Shown here in pieces: positions 47,896 through 59,232 of a stretch of 64,000 bases of DNA. Location of the stretch: NCBI GenBank assembly GCA_036936605.1, contig JAUPFV010000002.1, positions 248,951,305-249,015,304 on the forward strand, read 5' to 3'. A program made the translations under genes and the position numbers. This DNA is from Limnanthes douglasii subsp. nivea (lineage: Eukaryota; Streptophyta; Magnoliopsida; Brassicales; Limnanthaceae). Below the pieces are notes generated by a model. The model was given only the letters and a program-made list of their open reading frames with translations. It had not been told where the DNA came from and searched no databases. Every line of letters starts with the position of its first letter. Positions within the stretch are counted from its first letter, which is position 1.

Positions 47896-48109
47896 TCAAC
47901 CTATTTCGATTCATATTTTTGAATAAAATATGTCTCTGAAAGGATGTTTCCACAGATCGAGGTTAGTCACATCCTAAATCTAATGATAAAAATATATAAA
48001 TACATCAGAACACATCAAAGTTGTAAAAGCCACACCATTCTATATAATTTTAAATGATTCATTCGACCTTCGCAATCACTAGTTTTTCATGAAAAAGAAT
48101 TATCATCTG

Positions 48110-48900
48110 ATTAAGGATATTATAAAAACGTACTTGATTGTGGAGGATGCTTTCTGAATTGGGTCAAAACTAGGCAAGCTAACGACCCATGATGTAAGGT
48201 TATTTTCAGGCTTAAATACGGCATAGAGGAAATGCCTTTAACCAAAACATGAGAATTCTTAACTCAAATTGAAGAAGGTGCCAAAATGGATTCAAGGATC
48301 ATAGAAATATACTTCATGGATCAAAGTTCAAGAAAGATCGGCCTGACAAATAGAAAATTGATATAAAACGCTATGATAAAGGTACTTATACATCCAAGAT
48401 GTGTTATACGTAGGATGTTTAGTTGCACTAATTTAGCATGTTGTGCTTACATGAAGGTATAGTCAAAGCTATCAGGAAAGACGGGGAGAATGCTGTGAAT
48501 GATGTTTCTCGACTATTGGTCTTGTTTATTTGCTATGCCATGTTTTACTCAATTTCAGGAGATATAATTCCTTGTACAACGTTATATTATAATTGGTTTG
48601 GAGGAATATTGCAAAAGCTTTGTGCAGAAGCTACAATTGGTTTGGAGGAATATTGCAGAAGCTTTGTGCGTCAATTAGAGCTTGTGTTGTTGCTTGGAAA
48701 CCCCGATAGAGTTATCGGCTGTGTTTTTCACTTTTATTCGTACGAATGTTGCTACGTAATTAAATATAAATTTAAAGAATATGTCATAATGCTAATAAAT
48801 TTTGTGATGTAACCCTTCATCATGGAGCACACAACCATTGCGCAAGCACTCGCTAAGCCGGACATGATCCCAAGATGTTACAAATGGTGGGGATTATAGT
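48110..48900 (+). pseudogene. N-terminal domain of the Ulp1-type gene (DUF1985/PMD-like)
   Basis: On +, LGKLTTHDVRLFSGLKYGIE and EEGAKMDSRIIEIYF precede ENAVNDVSRLLVLFICYAMF and MEHTTIAQALAKPDMIPRCYKW. This order resembles the N-terminal half of plant Ulp1-like transposon proteins (often DUF1985). A 48-bp in-frame duplication (about 48590-48680, ttggtttggaggaatattgc twice) is inserted here. Stops separate the pieces. The assignment is by pattern only. Confidence 0.5.
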
Positions 48901-49004
48901 ACAAAACATCAACCATAGAGATGGTTCAAAAGCTTGACCTGCTAGAAGATGATGATGTATCAAATATATATTCTCGAACGTTATTATATATTGTAAGGGG
49001 GCCA

Positions 49005-49150
49005 AAAGAAACACGTATAGTTTTAGTATAACAGAACACGCATAGTTTAAGTATCATATAACATGCATAGTTTTAGTATAATTGAACACACATAGTTTTA
49101 ATCTAACAAAAATCGCATGGTTAGAAAACGAAAAGAATCGCATAGTCTGC
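49005..49150 (+). repeat. 25-bp repeat array 2
   Basis: Six units at about 25-bp spacing: acgtatagttttag, acgcatagtttaag, atgcatagttttag, acacatagttttaa, tcgcatggttag, tcgcatagtctg. Placed between two coding remnants, so probably in an intron of the Ulp1 gene. Confidence 0.82.
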
Positions 49151-49199
49151 AAGAAACCAATAAAATTTGCTAGTGACGAATGTTTTACTGAGTTGTTCT

Positions 49200-50450
49200 T
49201 CATTGAATAGGCTTCAGAGGCAGAGTTGACGTTGACAAAGGCTGAAAGAGAAATGTTTAGAGGCGGTGAAGCAAGTGGGACCCCAGATGTTGTACAGGTT
49301 GTACCAGAGGAAAGAAATATGAAAAGGACTAAAACTATAGCCCAAGAGATAAACAAAAAGGCAACCTCATCCAATAAAATTACCACCAACCACCCAACCC
49401 CGAGGAAACCAGCACTCAACCATTCTCTCAACACCAACCCGTACATCCCAACTGAAACTGGGGGTTTTAAAGATGAATTCAATTTATCGCTATCTAAATG
49501 TTCTGTCCAACATAACCACTTTCAAGAGCCATAATGGCCTCAAAGAACGCTACATCAACATCCAAACTTGGGACCAATACTCGAACAAAGTATACGACCA
49601 CTTTCACGAGCCATACTTATTCTGTTTTATGTCAGATAGCGGAATAAAAAATAAAGAGGAATACTTGAATAAGCTTTGTTGATAAGAAACATATGCAACA
49701 TTCACTTGCCCAAAAGGAGAAACAAGTAAGTACATGTCTATGATGTCTGGTATTCTTGTATATGTTTTAGCTTGTTATATATGTTTTATTTGTTTCATTA
49801 TCATAAAAAAATACCAATAGATATGGTATTATTGTGATAGATTGAAAAAATACAGAAAGATTTAGCTGAATTACGTGTGATATTTGAACAACATGAAAAA
49901 ACAATTGCTATTGAAAAACAAAACTTGAAAAAACACTTTTGCTATCTTTTTTCTCAAGAAATCCGTGACACATCAACCTAAACAGATAAACAGGTAGATG
50001 AAAATATTACATTGGTACCAACTAAACATGTAGTTGGTACAATTGAATCACCTATAAGGAGAAAGAAACTACAATGTTAGTACCAACTAAACTGGAGATA
50101 GAAAATACACCAGTTGTACCATCTGAATAGAAGGTTGATGCTACAGCAGTTGATCGATCTGAACAGGTAGTACCACCTAAAAATGAGGCAGACGCTACAG
50201 CAGTGGAACCACATAAAGATGTAATGGGTACAAATCAGTATCCTACAATAGTGGTACCACATGAAAAAAAGACAGACGCTACATCAATGGAACCGCTTGA
50301 AGAGGTAGTGGGTACAAATCAGTATCATCTAAAGGAGAGATAGAATTCACTACTGGTACCACAAATACAGGAGGCATAAACTACAAAAGTTGGACCACTA
50401 GAACATGAAATTGTGACAAAATAATATACTTTAAAGAGGCAAAAGGTCGT
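49200..50450 (+). pseudogene. middle part of the Ulp1-type gene, low complexity and coiled
   Basis: 49226-49534 is open: a charged, Thr/Pro-rich linker (KAEREMFRGGEASGTPDV). 49850-49980 reads IQKDLAELRVIFEQHEKTI, a coiled-coil piece. 50060-50410 contains degenerate tandem coding repeats with gtaccacctaaa and gcagacgctacagcagtgg elements (roughly 60-70 bp). No catalytic motif here. Frame changes are frequent. Confidence 0.45.
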
Positions 50451-50589
50451 GAATATGTAAGTGGATCTTAAGTAAATTAAGATTCAACTTTTTGAATATA
50501 TATTGTGATATACTGTCTTTTTCTAAAGTTATATTGTCGAGGGTTTGGATATGTTGTTTTTTTATAATTTGATATGTTGTTTTGTTATA

Positions 50590-52410
50590 GTTGGAAATCT
50601 AATGCATGAAATAAGTCGCATGGTTAATATTTCAAAAAAGTCTCGTGGTTAATGTTTCAATCACTTTTCTATACTAGACAACTAAAGAATCAGTGGAAGA
50701 GGATGATCTGTGGCCTCATTGGGATTTAATCGGTCAGACACAAGAGGCAGAGGTTTATTTCCTTGATTAGTAAAAGAGTACAACAACAACGCAGATCATC
50801 AAGATCAATGAATATCACAGAGTCCTTAAAATACAAACTGCGGATGAACAAGAAGATCCAGAAGTATGGTATTTACCATTATCATAGTTCTCATACAGAC
50901 TGAACGTGAATGTGAGTGAAGTGATAGCACTACCTAACAAACGAACCTAGACTTCAAGCTAAAATATAAAAGTGTTTCATGCTAACGATGGGTATAAGGT
51001 ATAATGATATGTTACTTGGGTTAGACTAGTCTAACATAATCAATTATACTATGAACTCGTATGTGTAGTGTTGGCCTAGTCTAACATGATTACTTATACT
51101 AGGAACTCGCATGTTTGATATTTCTCATCTTTCGTTATACGCCTCCCACTTGTCATTTGGTATATTATTGATGCTTGGATTTATAAGATTCTTAAAGAAG
51201 TCGATTGGCAAGTACCATTCGAAGGTTTCAAAGGTTCTTACAATTCTAAATACAAATTGATACAAATTTCTTCTCATGCAACGGTAAGTGTAACTAAAAT
51301 TAGTTATCGATTATTACAACAAACTGTTTGCAATATTTTTTCTTAATGTAGAAAACACTGGTAAAAAATAGAGATCTGTCCAAAAAATTTGACAAATTAT
51401 TTGTAACTATGAGGCACGATACGTATCTTGCATTTCTTTCAATGTGCCATATAAACAATTATACAATGAACCACTGGACCTTGGTGGTTTTTTATATGGA
51501 GAACAAAATGGAAAAAATACTATAACCCACTCATGCCAATCAGATAATATACACCAGGATACACAAAAAACTATTGAGCTACTGGTAAGTATTTTTCAAA
51601 GTAAACGTATGGTTATTGTTTAAAAGGCATCACATTGTTAGATTCTCCAATAACTTGTATGCTTATGTTTTTAAATCTATCACATTCTTAGATCTTCAAA
51701 TAACTCGCAGGGTTATCGTTTCAAAGACATCACATTTGTAGCTTGTTATTTAACTCACCTGATTAGTTTTTGCCATAAAATGTATTGTCATATATGAGCT
51801 GCTATCTGCTCTAAACTCTTCTTAACAGTTGGCATATTTTATGAAAAAATGATACATAATTGGTGTAAATAACATATATAGAGTAAAACATATAAGAGAT
51901 ATCCCACAAAATAACCAGACAGCCTTGACTACGACGTTTTTGTTTGTGAAAATTCCAAATACATTATCCAAAAAGGTTTGGTCACGAACACTTACAGCAA
52001 ATATATGTGTCTAACTAGTATAGCTGAAATGTTTAATTGTTTCCTAAATTATATAAACACTAACATTCAGTGGTTGCTATCTTGATAGATATTTTTCTGA
52101 TGTGATCAAATTTTTAATATGACATATTTTGTAAGTAATTTGATAGAATACTGAGTAAAGTCTAAACTCCCAGTGTTGTTTAATACTAATCTCGCTTGAT
52201 TAGTAACAATACATGAATAACACGGTTGTAAATTACCTAGAATCGCACGTTCGTTATATAAAACAACTTGCAAAGTTATGTAAGTTGTATTGTCTGTTAG
52301 GTTAGTATTTACAAGAATCTTGCATGGTTAAATTGCAAACAAATCGCGTGTTTACCTATTTTTGAAATGCGTTGGTAACTGGTCTCTACACTGGGCACGC
52401 ATGGTAATTA
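50590..52410 (+). repeat. 25-bp repeat arrays 3-6, between and after Ulp1 coding pieces
   Basis: Clusters of the same core, all in + orientation: 50600-50660 (aagtcgcatggttaat, gtctcgtggttaat), 51045-51115 (gaactcgtatgtg, gaactcgcatgtttg), 51600-51770 (six to seven units including acgtatggttattg, aactcgcagggttatc, atcacattgttag), 52185-52400 (ctcgcttgattag, tcgcacgttcg, cttgcatggttaaa, tcgcgtgtttac). They alternate with coding remnants. Confidence 0.78.
51380..52040 (+). pseudogene. Ulp1-type cysteine protease (C48) catalytic remnant
   Basis: SUMO-protease-like fold. At about 51450-51520 the + strand reads CHINNYTMNHWTLVVFYMEN, the Ulp1 block with catalytic His (I..N..HW.L.V...). At 51895-51985, after RDIPQNN, a frame change gives PDSLDYDVFVCENSKYI, where active enzymes have ..DCG.FVC...Y. 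The catalytic Cys stretch (DCG) reads DYD here, so this copy is inactive. A repeat array sits between the two pieces. Confidence 0.72.
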
Positions 52411-52651
52411 ATAAAAAATTTGCCAACTAATAATATATAGTCTTGTTAGTATTTAAGCTTATAGTTATTTCTATTGGCTAATTTATTGTTTGATATATAA
52501 AAGGTAAATATTTAATCATTACTAAAGTAATAACTACATAACAAATATTAAAATTGAGTTAGAGTTCTGCCTAAAAATAAGAGTACCTAGAGGGTAGTAT
52601 ACGTAAACTCTAAAAATAAAAAGACTCATAAACTCTTAATCTTCAAATACC

Positions 52652-53050
52652 ATGGCCCATATCCCTTCCTCTTTCGACTTTTATGGCTACTTATCATCTT
52701 CAGATGATGGCCTTACTGACTCATCCAAAAACTTCTCGGACTAAAAACACACACCACCACTAAGTACTCCTCAGAATCTTCAAGAAAAGTAACTATATTC
52801 TTGTTTTAATATGATTACTACTCTCCAGATTCTAGGTCACCATCGGGAGATGAGTCTGACCCCAATAAGCTTCCACGATGATAAAAGAAGAAATAAGAGT
52901 CAAACGAATAATAAGAGTTCAAAGAAGTCTCGGACACAGAGGAATAAGATGATGAGGCAGATCACAAGATGGATTTGGAGACTGAAGAGAAGGAAGATGA
53001 TGACGAGATAAAGGAGGATTATGAAGAAGAAGACTATTCTTCTCATGGTT
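52652..53050 (+). pseudogene. small acidic ORF remnant
   Basis: Begins MAHIPSSFDFYGYLSSSDDG, broken by stops. The 3' end in another frame is strongly acidic (ETEEKEDDDEIKED, YEEEDYSSHG, stop). Unknown family. It lies between the Ulp1 gene and the transposase on +; it may be the last exon of the Ulp1 gene or a separate small gene. Confidence 0.35.
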
Positions 53051-53299
53051 GATTGTTTTTCATTTGCATGTTTTTATTTTGTTGTAAATTGACCAAACCT
53101 AAACGATGGTAGTATGTTTTACTACTGTTGAGTATATGAAGATTGTTATGGTCTTTTTTTGTTCATTCAGGGGAACTTGTAAGCTATATTTAGTTAATAT
53201 AACAAGTCTATGGTCTCATGTGGGTCTTTTAAGTAAATATGATGGTCTACTATACAAGAAATTGTACTGTTTGATTATAATGAAGAAATTTCATGTTTA

Positions 53300-53540
53300 A
53301 TATTTAATAAACTCGCACGGTTAAAAATTTACAGAATTCTCATGGTTTGAAACATACAGATCTACAACTGGTATTGGTTTAAAATCGAATGGTTTGATAT
53401 ACAGGCACTCACGCAGTTAGATTACAATGAAGAACTCTCATGGTTAATCTTCATTAAACTCGCACGATTAAAAATGTACAAGACTCCAGTGGTTACAAAC
53501 ATATAGAACTCTCATGTCTGTGTAAGAAAGGAACCACACA
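53300..53540 (+). repeat. 25-bp repeat array 7, at the tail-to-tail junction
   Basis: About eight units at 24-27-bp spacing: aactcgcacggttaaaa (53309), attctcatggtttg, a partly decayed pair, cactcacgcagttag, aactctcatggttaat, actcgcacgattaaaa, actccagtggttac, aactctcatgtctg. It lies between the + genes and the 3' end of the - transposase. Confidence 0.85.
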
Positions 53541-53559
53541 TTAAAGTATGATCTCACAG

Positions 53560-55514
53560 GTCCTCTTGTTATGGCCTGATTTCAAACAACGGACACTGCT
53601 CAACTGGTTGGTTGTTATTTCTCCTCTAGACGAAATATTCTTCTTCTGAGGCCTTCCATCTCGTCTTTTCATGTTAGGAGGTAGAATTTCCAGCTCCGAC
53701 GAATCATAAGTAACATTATAATATTTTCAATTAATTCAATAATGGGTAGACTGTACAATTTTTTAATCTGATTGTTAAACAACTGACCCGGAGTATGTGC
53801 CACAACACCATATCGTTATCATTTAATAAACTCCTGAGCATACTTCTCCCGAGGTAAAGTTTCACGAAGTATTTCAATTCTCTTACTACCTTCACATAGA
53901 GATTCTGTAGATATTCATTAAAAATATCTACAGTATGAGCATAAGCACATTGATTAAATAGACCTAGCATCCTAGCTTTAAACTCTCTGTATGATCCACA
54001 ACATACCTTAAATTCTGAACAAGATGGAAAATACAGTAGACATGATAGTAGTTTGTATACAAGACGAAAACATCATTAATGATATCTAAATGATGGTCCA
54101 AAATAAATATGATTTGACGTTCCAACAAATGAGGTTTTAAACTCTTCAAAAACTATAGATCATTGTCAGCATCTTCACTACCAACAATACCAAACATAAC
54201 ATGGAATATACCTGCAAAAAACTGCTTTTACATGTCTAGCATGTCAAATATAAAGAGAAGTCGCGTGGTATATTATATGAAATTTTACATGGTTCAAATA
54301 TAAAAGAACTTTATTGGTTCCCGTTAAAACACAACTCTCATTATTGTCAACACTAGAATCACATGATCGTTTCTAATTTTAACTAAACTCGTAGGTCATC
54401 AGATTATAAGAAAAGCATGAGACTAACCATTGTTACTATCCTTTGCTATGACAGATAGCAATACACCCATATGCTTGTCAGTTAAAAATATTATATTGAC
54501 AAACAACGTCAGACGACATGAACGAAAACCTTGAACACAGGAACCGAATGCTATAAAAAGCGTTTGAAGATGTTTCCAGCAACTAATTCTAAGTGGTAGT
54601 CGGTAGTAATATCACGATTCTTCAATTGTTTGAAATATCCCATTTGTAAACTAAAAAAACTAGAACTATCTCCGAAAAAATCCCTTTATTTCTTTCTCCA
54701 AAGCATTGTATGAGACATGGTAAGAGATGTCTAAACAGTAGTCCTATTTAACAGATGATTGTATACTGTTGGCTGTCACCGAATGTCATATCTTAATAGA
54801 ATCTTGAATTTACTCCGCAATCAAATCCGATGTCAAATGCATTTGATGTTGTTTGGAGAAAACCAGGCTGCAAGTATGCTGCTCAACAAACCGCTTAATC
54901 ATCATGATATCCGTGCTGGAATCGACTGATGCTAAAGTCTGCATTTACATCTAGTTGAGACTTTATTTTCAAAACAATATGTGACATTACTTATTGTATT
55001 ATACATGAATTTGAAAGAAAAACCACGCTCTAAGGTATATCGGCATAAGGATAACCTTAGAGCTGCAACATCTTCATGAAAAACTTGATCAACACCTGTG
55101 ATAGCATCAACCCAACCAGTAGTAACAAGTTTTTTTTGTGATTCAAAAACCCTAAACCATTACTACTCTTCCCACTAATTAGTTGATTATTCGAGGGTTC
55201 TCCTAAACTTATGGTAGAATGTTTACGCTTTTGAACAACAAGTATATTTACGAGTTGTTGTTCTATAACAAAGCTAACATTTTTTAAAGGCTCCACATGA
55301 AGATATACATTTAAATTGAAAAATCCATCTCATTATTAAACAAAGGATTCATGTTATCACCGCATGCGTAGGTAATATTGTACTTACCTCTTCCCAACTC
55401 TTCCCATCTACTTTCAACATACTCTTGAATACTTTGAAAGTTTTCAAACTTGATAAAAGGAACAATCGCAGTTTGGTGACCATGTTTGAAAATACAAACT
55501 CGTGATTCAGACAT
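53560..55514 (-). pseudogene. MULE transposase (MuDR type), decayed, intron-containing
   Basis: On -: 55514-55311 is the N-terminal domain (CIFKHGHQTAIVPF, VESRWEELGRGKYNITYACG). About 54910-54660 reads MIKRFVEQHTCSLVF, TANSIQSSVK and LDISYHVSYNALEKE, the MuDR DNA-binding/zinc region (HTCS...D...Y.....A...KE). The DDE core follows in pieces (RFLCSRFSFMSSDVV; RQIIFILDHHLDIIND, then VYCIFHLVQNL with the C..H of the core). The C-terminus has KRRDGRPQKKNISSRGE and RCLKSGHNKR, a GRPKK stretch and zinc knuckle. Stops, shifts and a repeat array (54240-54420) separate pieces. Confidence 0.8.
54240..54430 (+). repeat. 25-bp repeat array 8, inside the transposase gene
   Basis: Weaker units (aagtcgcgtggtat, ttacatggttcaa, aactttattggttc, aactctcattattg, aatcacatgatcg, aactcgtaggtcat) between coding pieces of the - strand transposase, so likely an intron of that gene. 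Same + orientation as the others. Confidence 0.6.
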
Positions 55515-55569
55515 ATATTATGTTGCATTGAACAATTAAGAAAAAGTCAGGAGCATGGTCAGTTCTATG

Positions 55570-56060
55570 ACAACTAGCATGTTTAATAAACAGAAACTCG
55601 CACACTTAAAAATGTAAAGAACTCGCATGGTTGAGTATACAAAGAAATAACATGTCTATTATTGTACACAACTCACACATTCAATTAACAAAAGAATCAC
55701 ATAGTAAATCAAAAAATAAATCACATGGTCACCATAACTATCTTCACTAAACTCGCATTTTTATGTGCAGATGATATATCATGAATAAATGAACAAATCT
55801 CGCATCTTCTTCAAATGAATTCGCATAGTCAACCACACATGCCTGATAATTCTAATATCGATTCTATATATTATTTCACACCCCAAGCAGATATAATAAC
55901 TAAATCAAATCCATAATACAACTAGTTTATAACTTATTACACATCGAAAACCCATGAATCGTACTATTATATATTTTGTTTCTAAAAAAATGAGAACATA
56001 ATAGGAAGCACAGAAAGCTCGTACGACAATGTTGACTTGACTGATAAAACACCTGGAAAA
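55570..56060 (+). repeat. 25-bp repeat array 9, upstream of the transposase
   Basis: Units: actagcatgtttaat, actcgcacacttaaaa, aactcgcatggttgag, aataacatgtctatt, aactcacacattc, aatcacatagtaaa, aatcacatggtcac, then scattered copies (aactcgcatttt, aatctcgcatc, attcgcatagtc, aaactcgtacgg). It covers the region where the transposase promoter would be. Confidence 0.82.
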
Positions 56061-56199
56061 ATAGAAAACTCGTACGGAACACCCTTTACCAACTAGTTGT
56101 ATGCTCATATTAAACAACTTGAAATCCAAAAACTCTGATGATGCTAAAAAATAGTTCACGCTTGATTTCTTCGTCGTTGGACTAAAAATCACGATTTAG

Positions 56200-57080
56200 A
56201 GCAGTTGATATACCGACTCCGATGATCTCTATTCTCCGATTAAATTTAAGTCGATAACCTCAATGAGAAAATCGGTTTTTTTTATTATGCCATAATTTGG
56301 TATGAAGAGAAAGAGAGAGGCGGCTACAAATAAGTTCAAATGTTTAAAATATCAAATGTGGGGAAAAAATAGCTTCCTAAAAAAATTAAATTTGTTTAGT
56401 TGGTAGAGAGTTTTTAAGATATTAATAAAATTGAGTATTGAGTGAGAGTTATTTAGATGAAATAAATATTAAGTAAGTATAAATGATAGTTTGGATACTA
56501 GATGATAATATAGGTTGTGGCTAAGTATCTTTGATACCAACAAACGGAAAACCTAAAGTTTGTTTGATCTTAAATCAAAATTTTTGTCATTTATTTTATA
56601 AATAATGAAAAAAGGAAAATGAATTTATACAAATTATAAAAGGATCTAAATAAATATAAATATTTGAAATAAAGTTTACAGAGATTTAAATATTTTTTAC
56701 GACAACCTAACCCTTGAAAAATATTTAATTATAAATAATAAATATTTCTGTTATCTAATAAAAAAAATAGAAGGTAGGTCGATGATGTCCTAACATATAC
56801 ATAATTAAACTACCTTTTAAAAATATATTTACTTACGACAAACATTGTGTATGAATTTATCAAAACTTTTAAAATCGAGGGAGTTTTGTTGTTAATTTTA
56901 TAATTAAAAAAAAGCTAATCTTTTCTTTTCTGTACTTCTTTGGACGATTTTGAAACTTGTAAAATTTGAAAACGTTTTGAGAAAGAAATGAATTTAAAAA
57001 GCATAACTAATACAAATACCAAAATTTAGACTAATTATGTTATAAAATATTTAGGAGTTTTGGCTGCCGACGGGCTTCTA
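56200..57080. other. AT-rich spacer, no gene recognised
   Basis: Contains the unlocated right edge of the Ulp1-MULE. An imperfect repeat of tttagactaa plus ttatgttataaa occurs at about 57030 and 57100, just upstream of the sulfotransferase. Confidence 0.45.
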
Positions 57081-57129
57081 GGTGCTGGCTCAGGAGTTTA
57101 GACTAAATTTATGTTATAAACCTCATATA

Positions 57130-58088
57130 AAAATCAAGGAACAAAATATCTTGACTAAACGTACTGAAACTTGCTATGACAAGCCTTCCCAAAAGACAGA
57201 TTGGGCTATAAATTTCCTCCATCAATACCAGGGCTTCTTGAATCCAACTTGGCATTTCAAGGAGTTTTAGATTGCCAAAATCACTTCGAAGCTCGATCCA
57301 CCGATATATTCCTTGCTATCTTTCCAAAAACCGGCACAACTTGGTTAAAAGCAATTGTTTTCGCCATAGTCAATAGGGTTCAGTACAAAAACGACCAAAG
57401 CCATCCATTGCTGAAGGCTAATCCTCATGTTCTTGTACCTTTTTTGGAGCTTGATGTATACAAAGACAACCAAATTCCTGATCTGACGAATTTACTCTCT
57501 CCGAGACTCTTCCCCACCCATTTGCCAATTGCTTCGCTCCCTATATCGATGAAGGAAACTGCTTGCAAGATTGTGTATTTGTCAAGAGACCCAAAGGATA
57601 CTTTTGTCTCTCTTTGGCATTATACTAACAAGATCAAGTCTAAAGAAAATAACAATTATTCAATCGAAGACGTGTTTCAGAAGTTTTGTAGAGGGATAAG
57701 TCCTTTTGGACCATATTGGGATCATGTTTTGGGATTTTGGAAAGAAAGTTTGGAAAATCCAAAAAAGGTTTTTTTCTTGAAATATGAGGAAATGAAAGAG
57801 AACCCAGCAATATGTCTGAAAAAGGTAGCTGAGTTCTTGGGTTGTCCATTTTCGATGGAAGAAGAGATTGATGGCTCAGTGGGTGATATATCGAAGCTGT
57901 GCAGTTTTGATAATTTGAGGAGCCAAGAGGCGAATAAAAATGGAAATTTGAATAAAATTATTGAGTTCAGTATGTTTTTTAGACGAGGCGCTGTTGGAGA
58001 CTGGATAAATTGTATGACACCTGAAATGGGAGAAAGGCTCGATAAAATCATTGAACAAAACCTTCAGGGGTCCGGGTTAAAATTTTAA
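57130..58088 (+). pseudogene. cytosolic plant sulfotransferase, intronless, 5' end broken
   Basis: Transfers sulfate from PAPS to a small hydroxylated compound in the cytosol; substrate not predictable. The frame from 57201 to the stop at 58086-58088 is open for about 295 residues. It carries the 5'-phosphosulfate loop PKTGTTW (residues 42-48 from 57201), the catalytic His in LFPTHLP (107), the 3'-phosphate motif YLSRDPKDTFVSLWHY (Arg129, Ser137) and the C-terminal FFRRGAVGDWINCMT. No ATG opens this frame: 57201 is TTG. The preceding family-conserved piece (QKTDW...LHQYQGF) is in the +1 frame up to about 57240, so a 1-bp indel at about 57225-57270 breaks the gene. No start ATG is visible upstream either. 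Plant members are about 320-350 residues and usually intronless, so this looks like a recently inactivated tandem/retained copy. Confidence 0.85.
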
Positions 58089-58600
58089 GTCTCATTTTGT
58101 TTGTGGTAATTGTCAGTGTTTGATTAGCTTATTGTTTATGGTAGTACTACTATGTTGGCATTGTTAAACACAGTGGGTGTGATTGAACACGATTCTTGTG
58201 CTACTTTCGGTCTGAGTTTATAATTGTCAAAATAAGATTGTTATTTGGTTGTGATTGTTAGATGTTAAATCATGGGTTTATGGCAAAGTTCAAACTCCGT
58301 TTCAGGATTTCTAAGCTAAATGAGTAGAGTCTATCTACCCAAGGATTGCAAGCTAAACTTTTACTAGCAAAAACTGGAAAACTTTGAAAAATTACCTAAT
58401 ACTTTTAACACAACTTAATGAGCATATTCTTTCACACGAGTGCAGTGAAACTAGAAATTTAAACCTAAAATAAGTTGATTAGAAGTAAATGAGAAAAGAA
58501 AATTAATGAACCACAAATTTGAATAAACCTTTGGAACAGAAAATCCAGTTGAAATACGAAGACTATAGCTTAAAAAATAACATAATGAAGCTGTTGAATT
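58089..58600. other. sulfotransferase 3' flank, no gene
   Basis: Presumed 3' untranslated region then AT-rich sequence. No gene motif. Confidence 0.5.
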
Positions 58601-58997
58601 GTATTTTACGTTAAAGTTACTCATCAATTTAATAACATATTTGATCGTTGAAAAGAAAGACCAAGTTTATATTTAAAATAATAGATTAAGAAAAACTAGA
58701 GCACAAAAGAATTATAGTGGTTTGGCAATTTCTGTCTACCTCCGCTCCAAGTCACAATAATGTTATTCTTTCGTGTTCAGTTATTACTACACTATCTAAG
58801 ATTAAATTTCTCGAGAAACTGTATTTAGAAAATCTGTAAATTCGAGAGTTCACACAATACTGTTTCAAGATAACTCTATGTTATTCCGAGAAGAAATCTA
58901 ACACTATCTTGCACACTCACCAATGTCTCGTTACTTCTTCGAAGCCCCAAAAAATTATAAATATTTATAATGTCTAGTGTACATCTCTCTTCGAAAC

Positions 58998-59013
58998 AGA
59001 ATGTAACAAACTC
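58998..59013. repeat. SINE target site duplication (left)
   Basis: agaatgtaacaaactc, 16 bp, repeated exactly at 59233-59248. Confidence 0.92.
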
Positions 59014-59232
59014 GCCCTCAATGGGGTAGCCGAGTTGGTTGAGTATGGCATTCTTATGACCAAAAGGTCATGAGTTCGAGTTCCTCTACATACGCTTTCT
59101 CGGCTGAGCCTGTCACCTTGTGTGGTTTACCTTCTGGCGTTGGTTTGCAGGCTATCGCGTCAGACTGAGGGTTTACCCTGTGCGCACTCATTGCACTCTG
59201 AGTAGCGGCTGCGGGTTCCCTCCGAAAAAAAA
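59014..59232 (+). mobile_element. tRNA-derived SINE, full length
   Basis: 219 bp with an internal RNA polymerase III promoter: A-box-like tagccgagttggttgag (about 59027) and B-box-like aggtcatgagttcgagttcc (about 59066). A tRNA-unrelated body with ggctatcgcgtcagactgag follows, then a short A-tail (gaaaaaaaa). It is flanked by a perfect 16-bp duplication, as LINE-type target-primed insertion produces. It is a SINE and not a tRNA gene: no acceptor/anticodon folding of a full tRNA is maintained. Confidence 0.88.

Larger units (their letters stand above)
47640..56190. mobile_element. decayed Mutator-like element with Ulp1-type gene (+), transposase (-) and repeat arrays
   Basis: About 8.5 kb with a Ulp1-domain gene on + (about 48.1-52.05 kb), a small acidic ORF on + (52.65-53.05 kb) and a MULE transposase on - (55.51-53.56 kb). 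No long terminal inverted repeats are seen, as in non-TIR MULEs (VANDAL and relatives). Ulp1-like genes are known passengers of plant MULEs (Kaonashi and VANDAL-like groups). Limits are approximate, set by the outermost repeat units and coding remnants. Confidence 0.65.

Noticed and set aside
49054..49482. 142-codon open frame on -
   Set aside because: Lies over a 25-bp repeat array and the + strand linker of the Ulp1 gene; hydrophobic shadow without homology I recognise.
47640..56060. CRISPR-like array from the regularly spaced 25-bp repeats
   Set aside because: Units are degenerate, contiguous and scattered in clusters through a plant transposon; no unique spacers of constant length.
46840..56500. 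Terminal inverted repeats for the Ulp1-MULE
   Set aside because: Some A/T-rich resemblance between 46.9-47.0 kb and the reverse of 56.3-56.4 kb, but not above what composition gives.
59014..59232. tRNA gene
   Set aside because: Has A- and B-box-like motifs but is 219 bp with an A-tail and target duplication, so a SINE.
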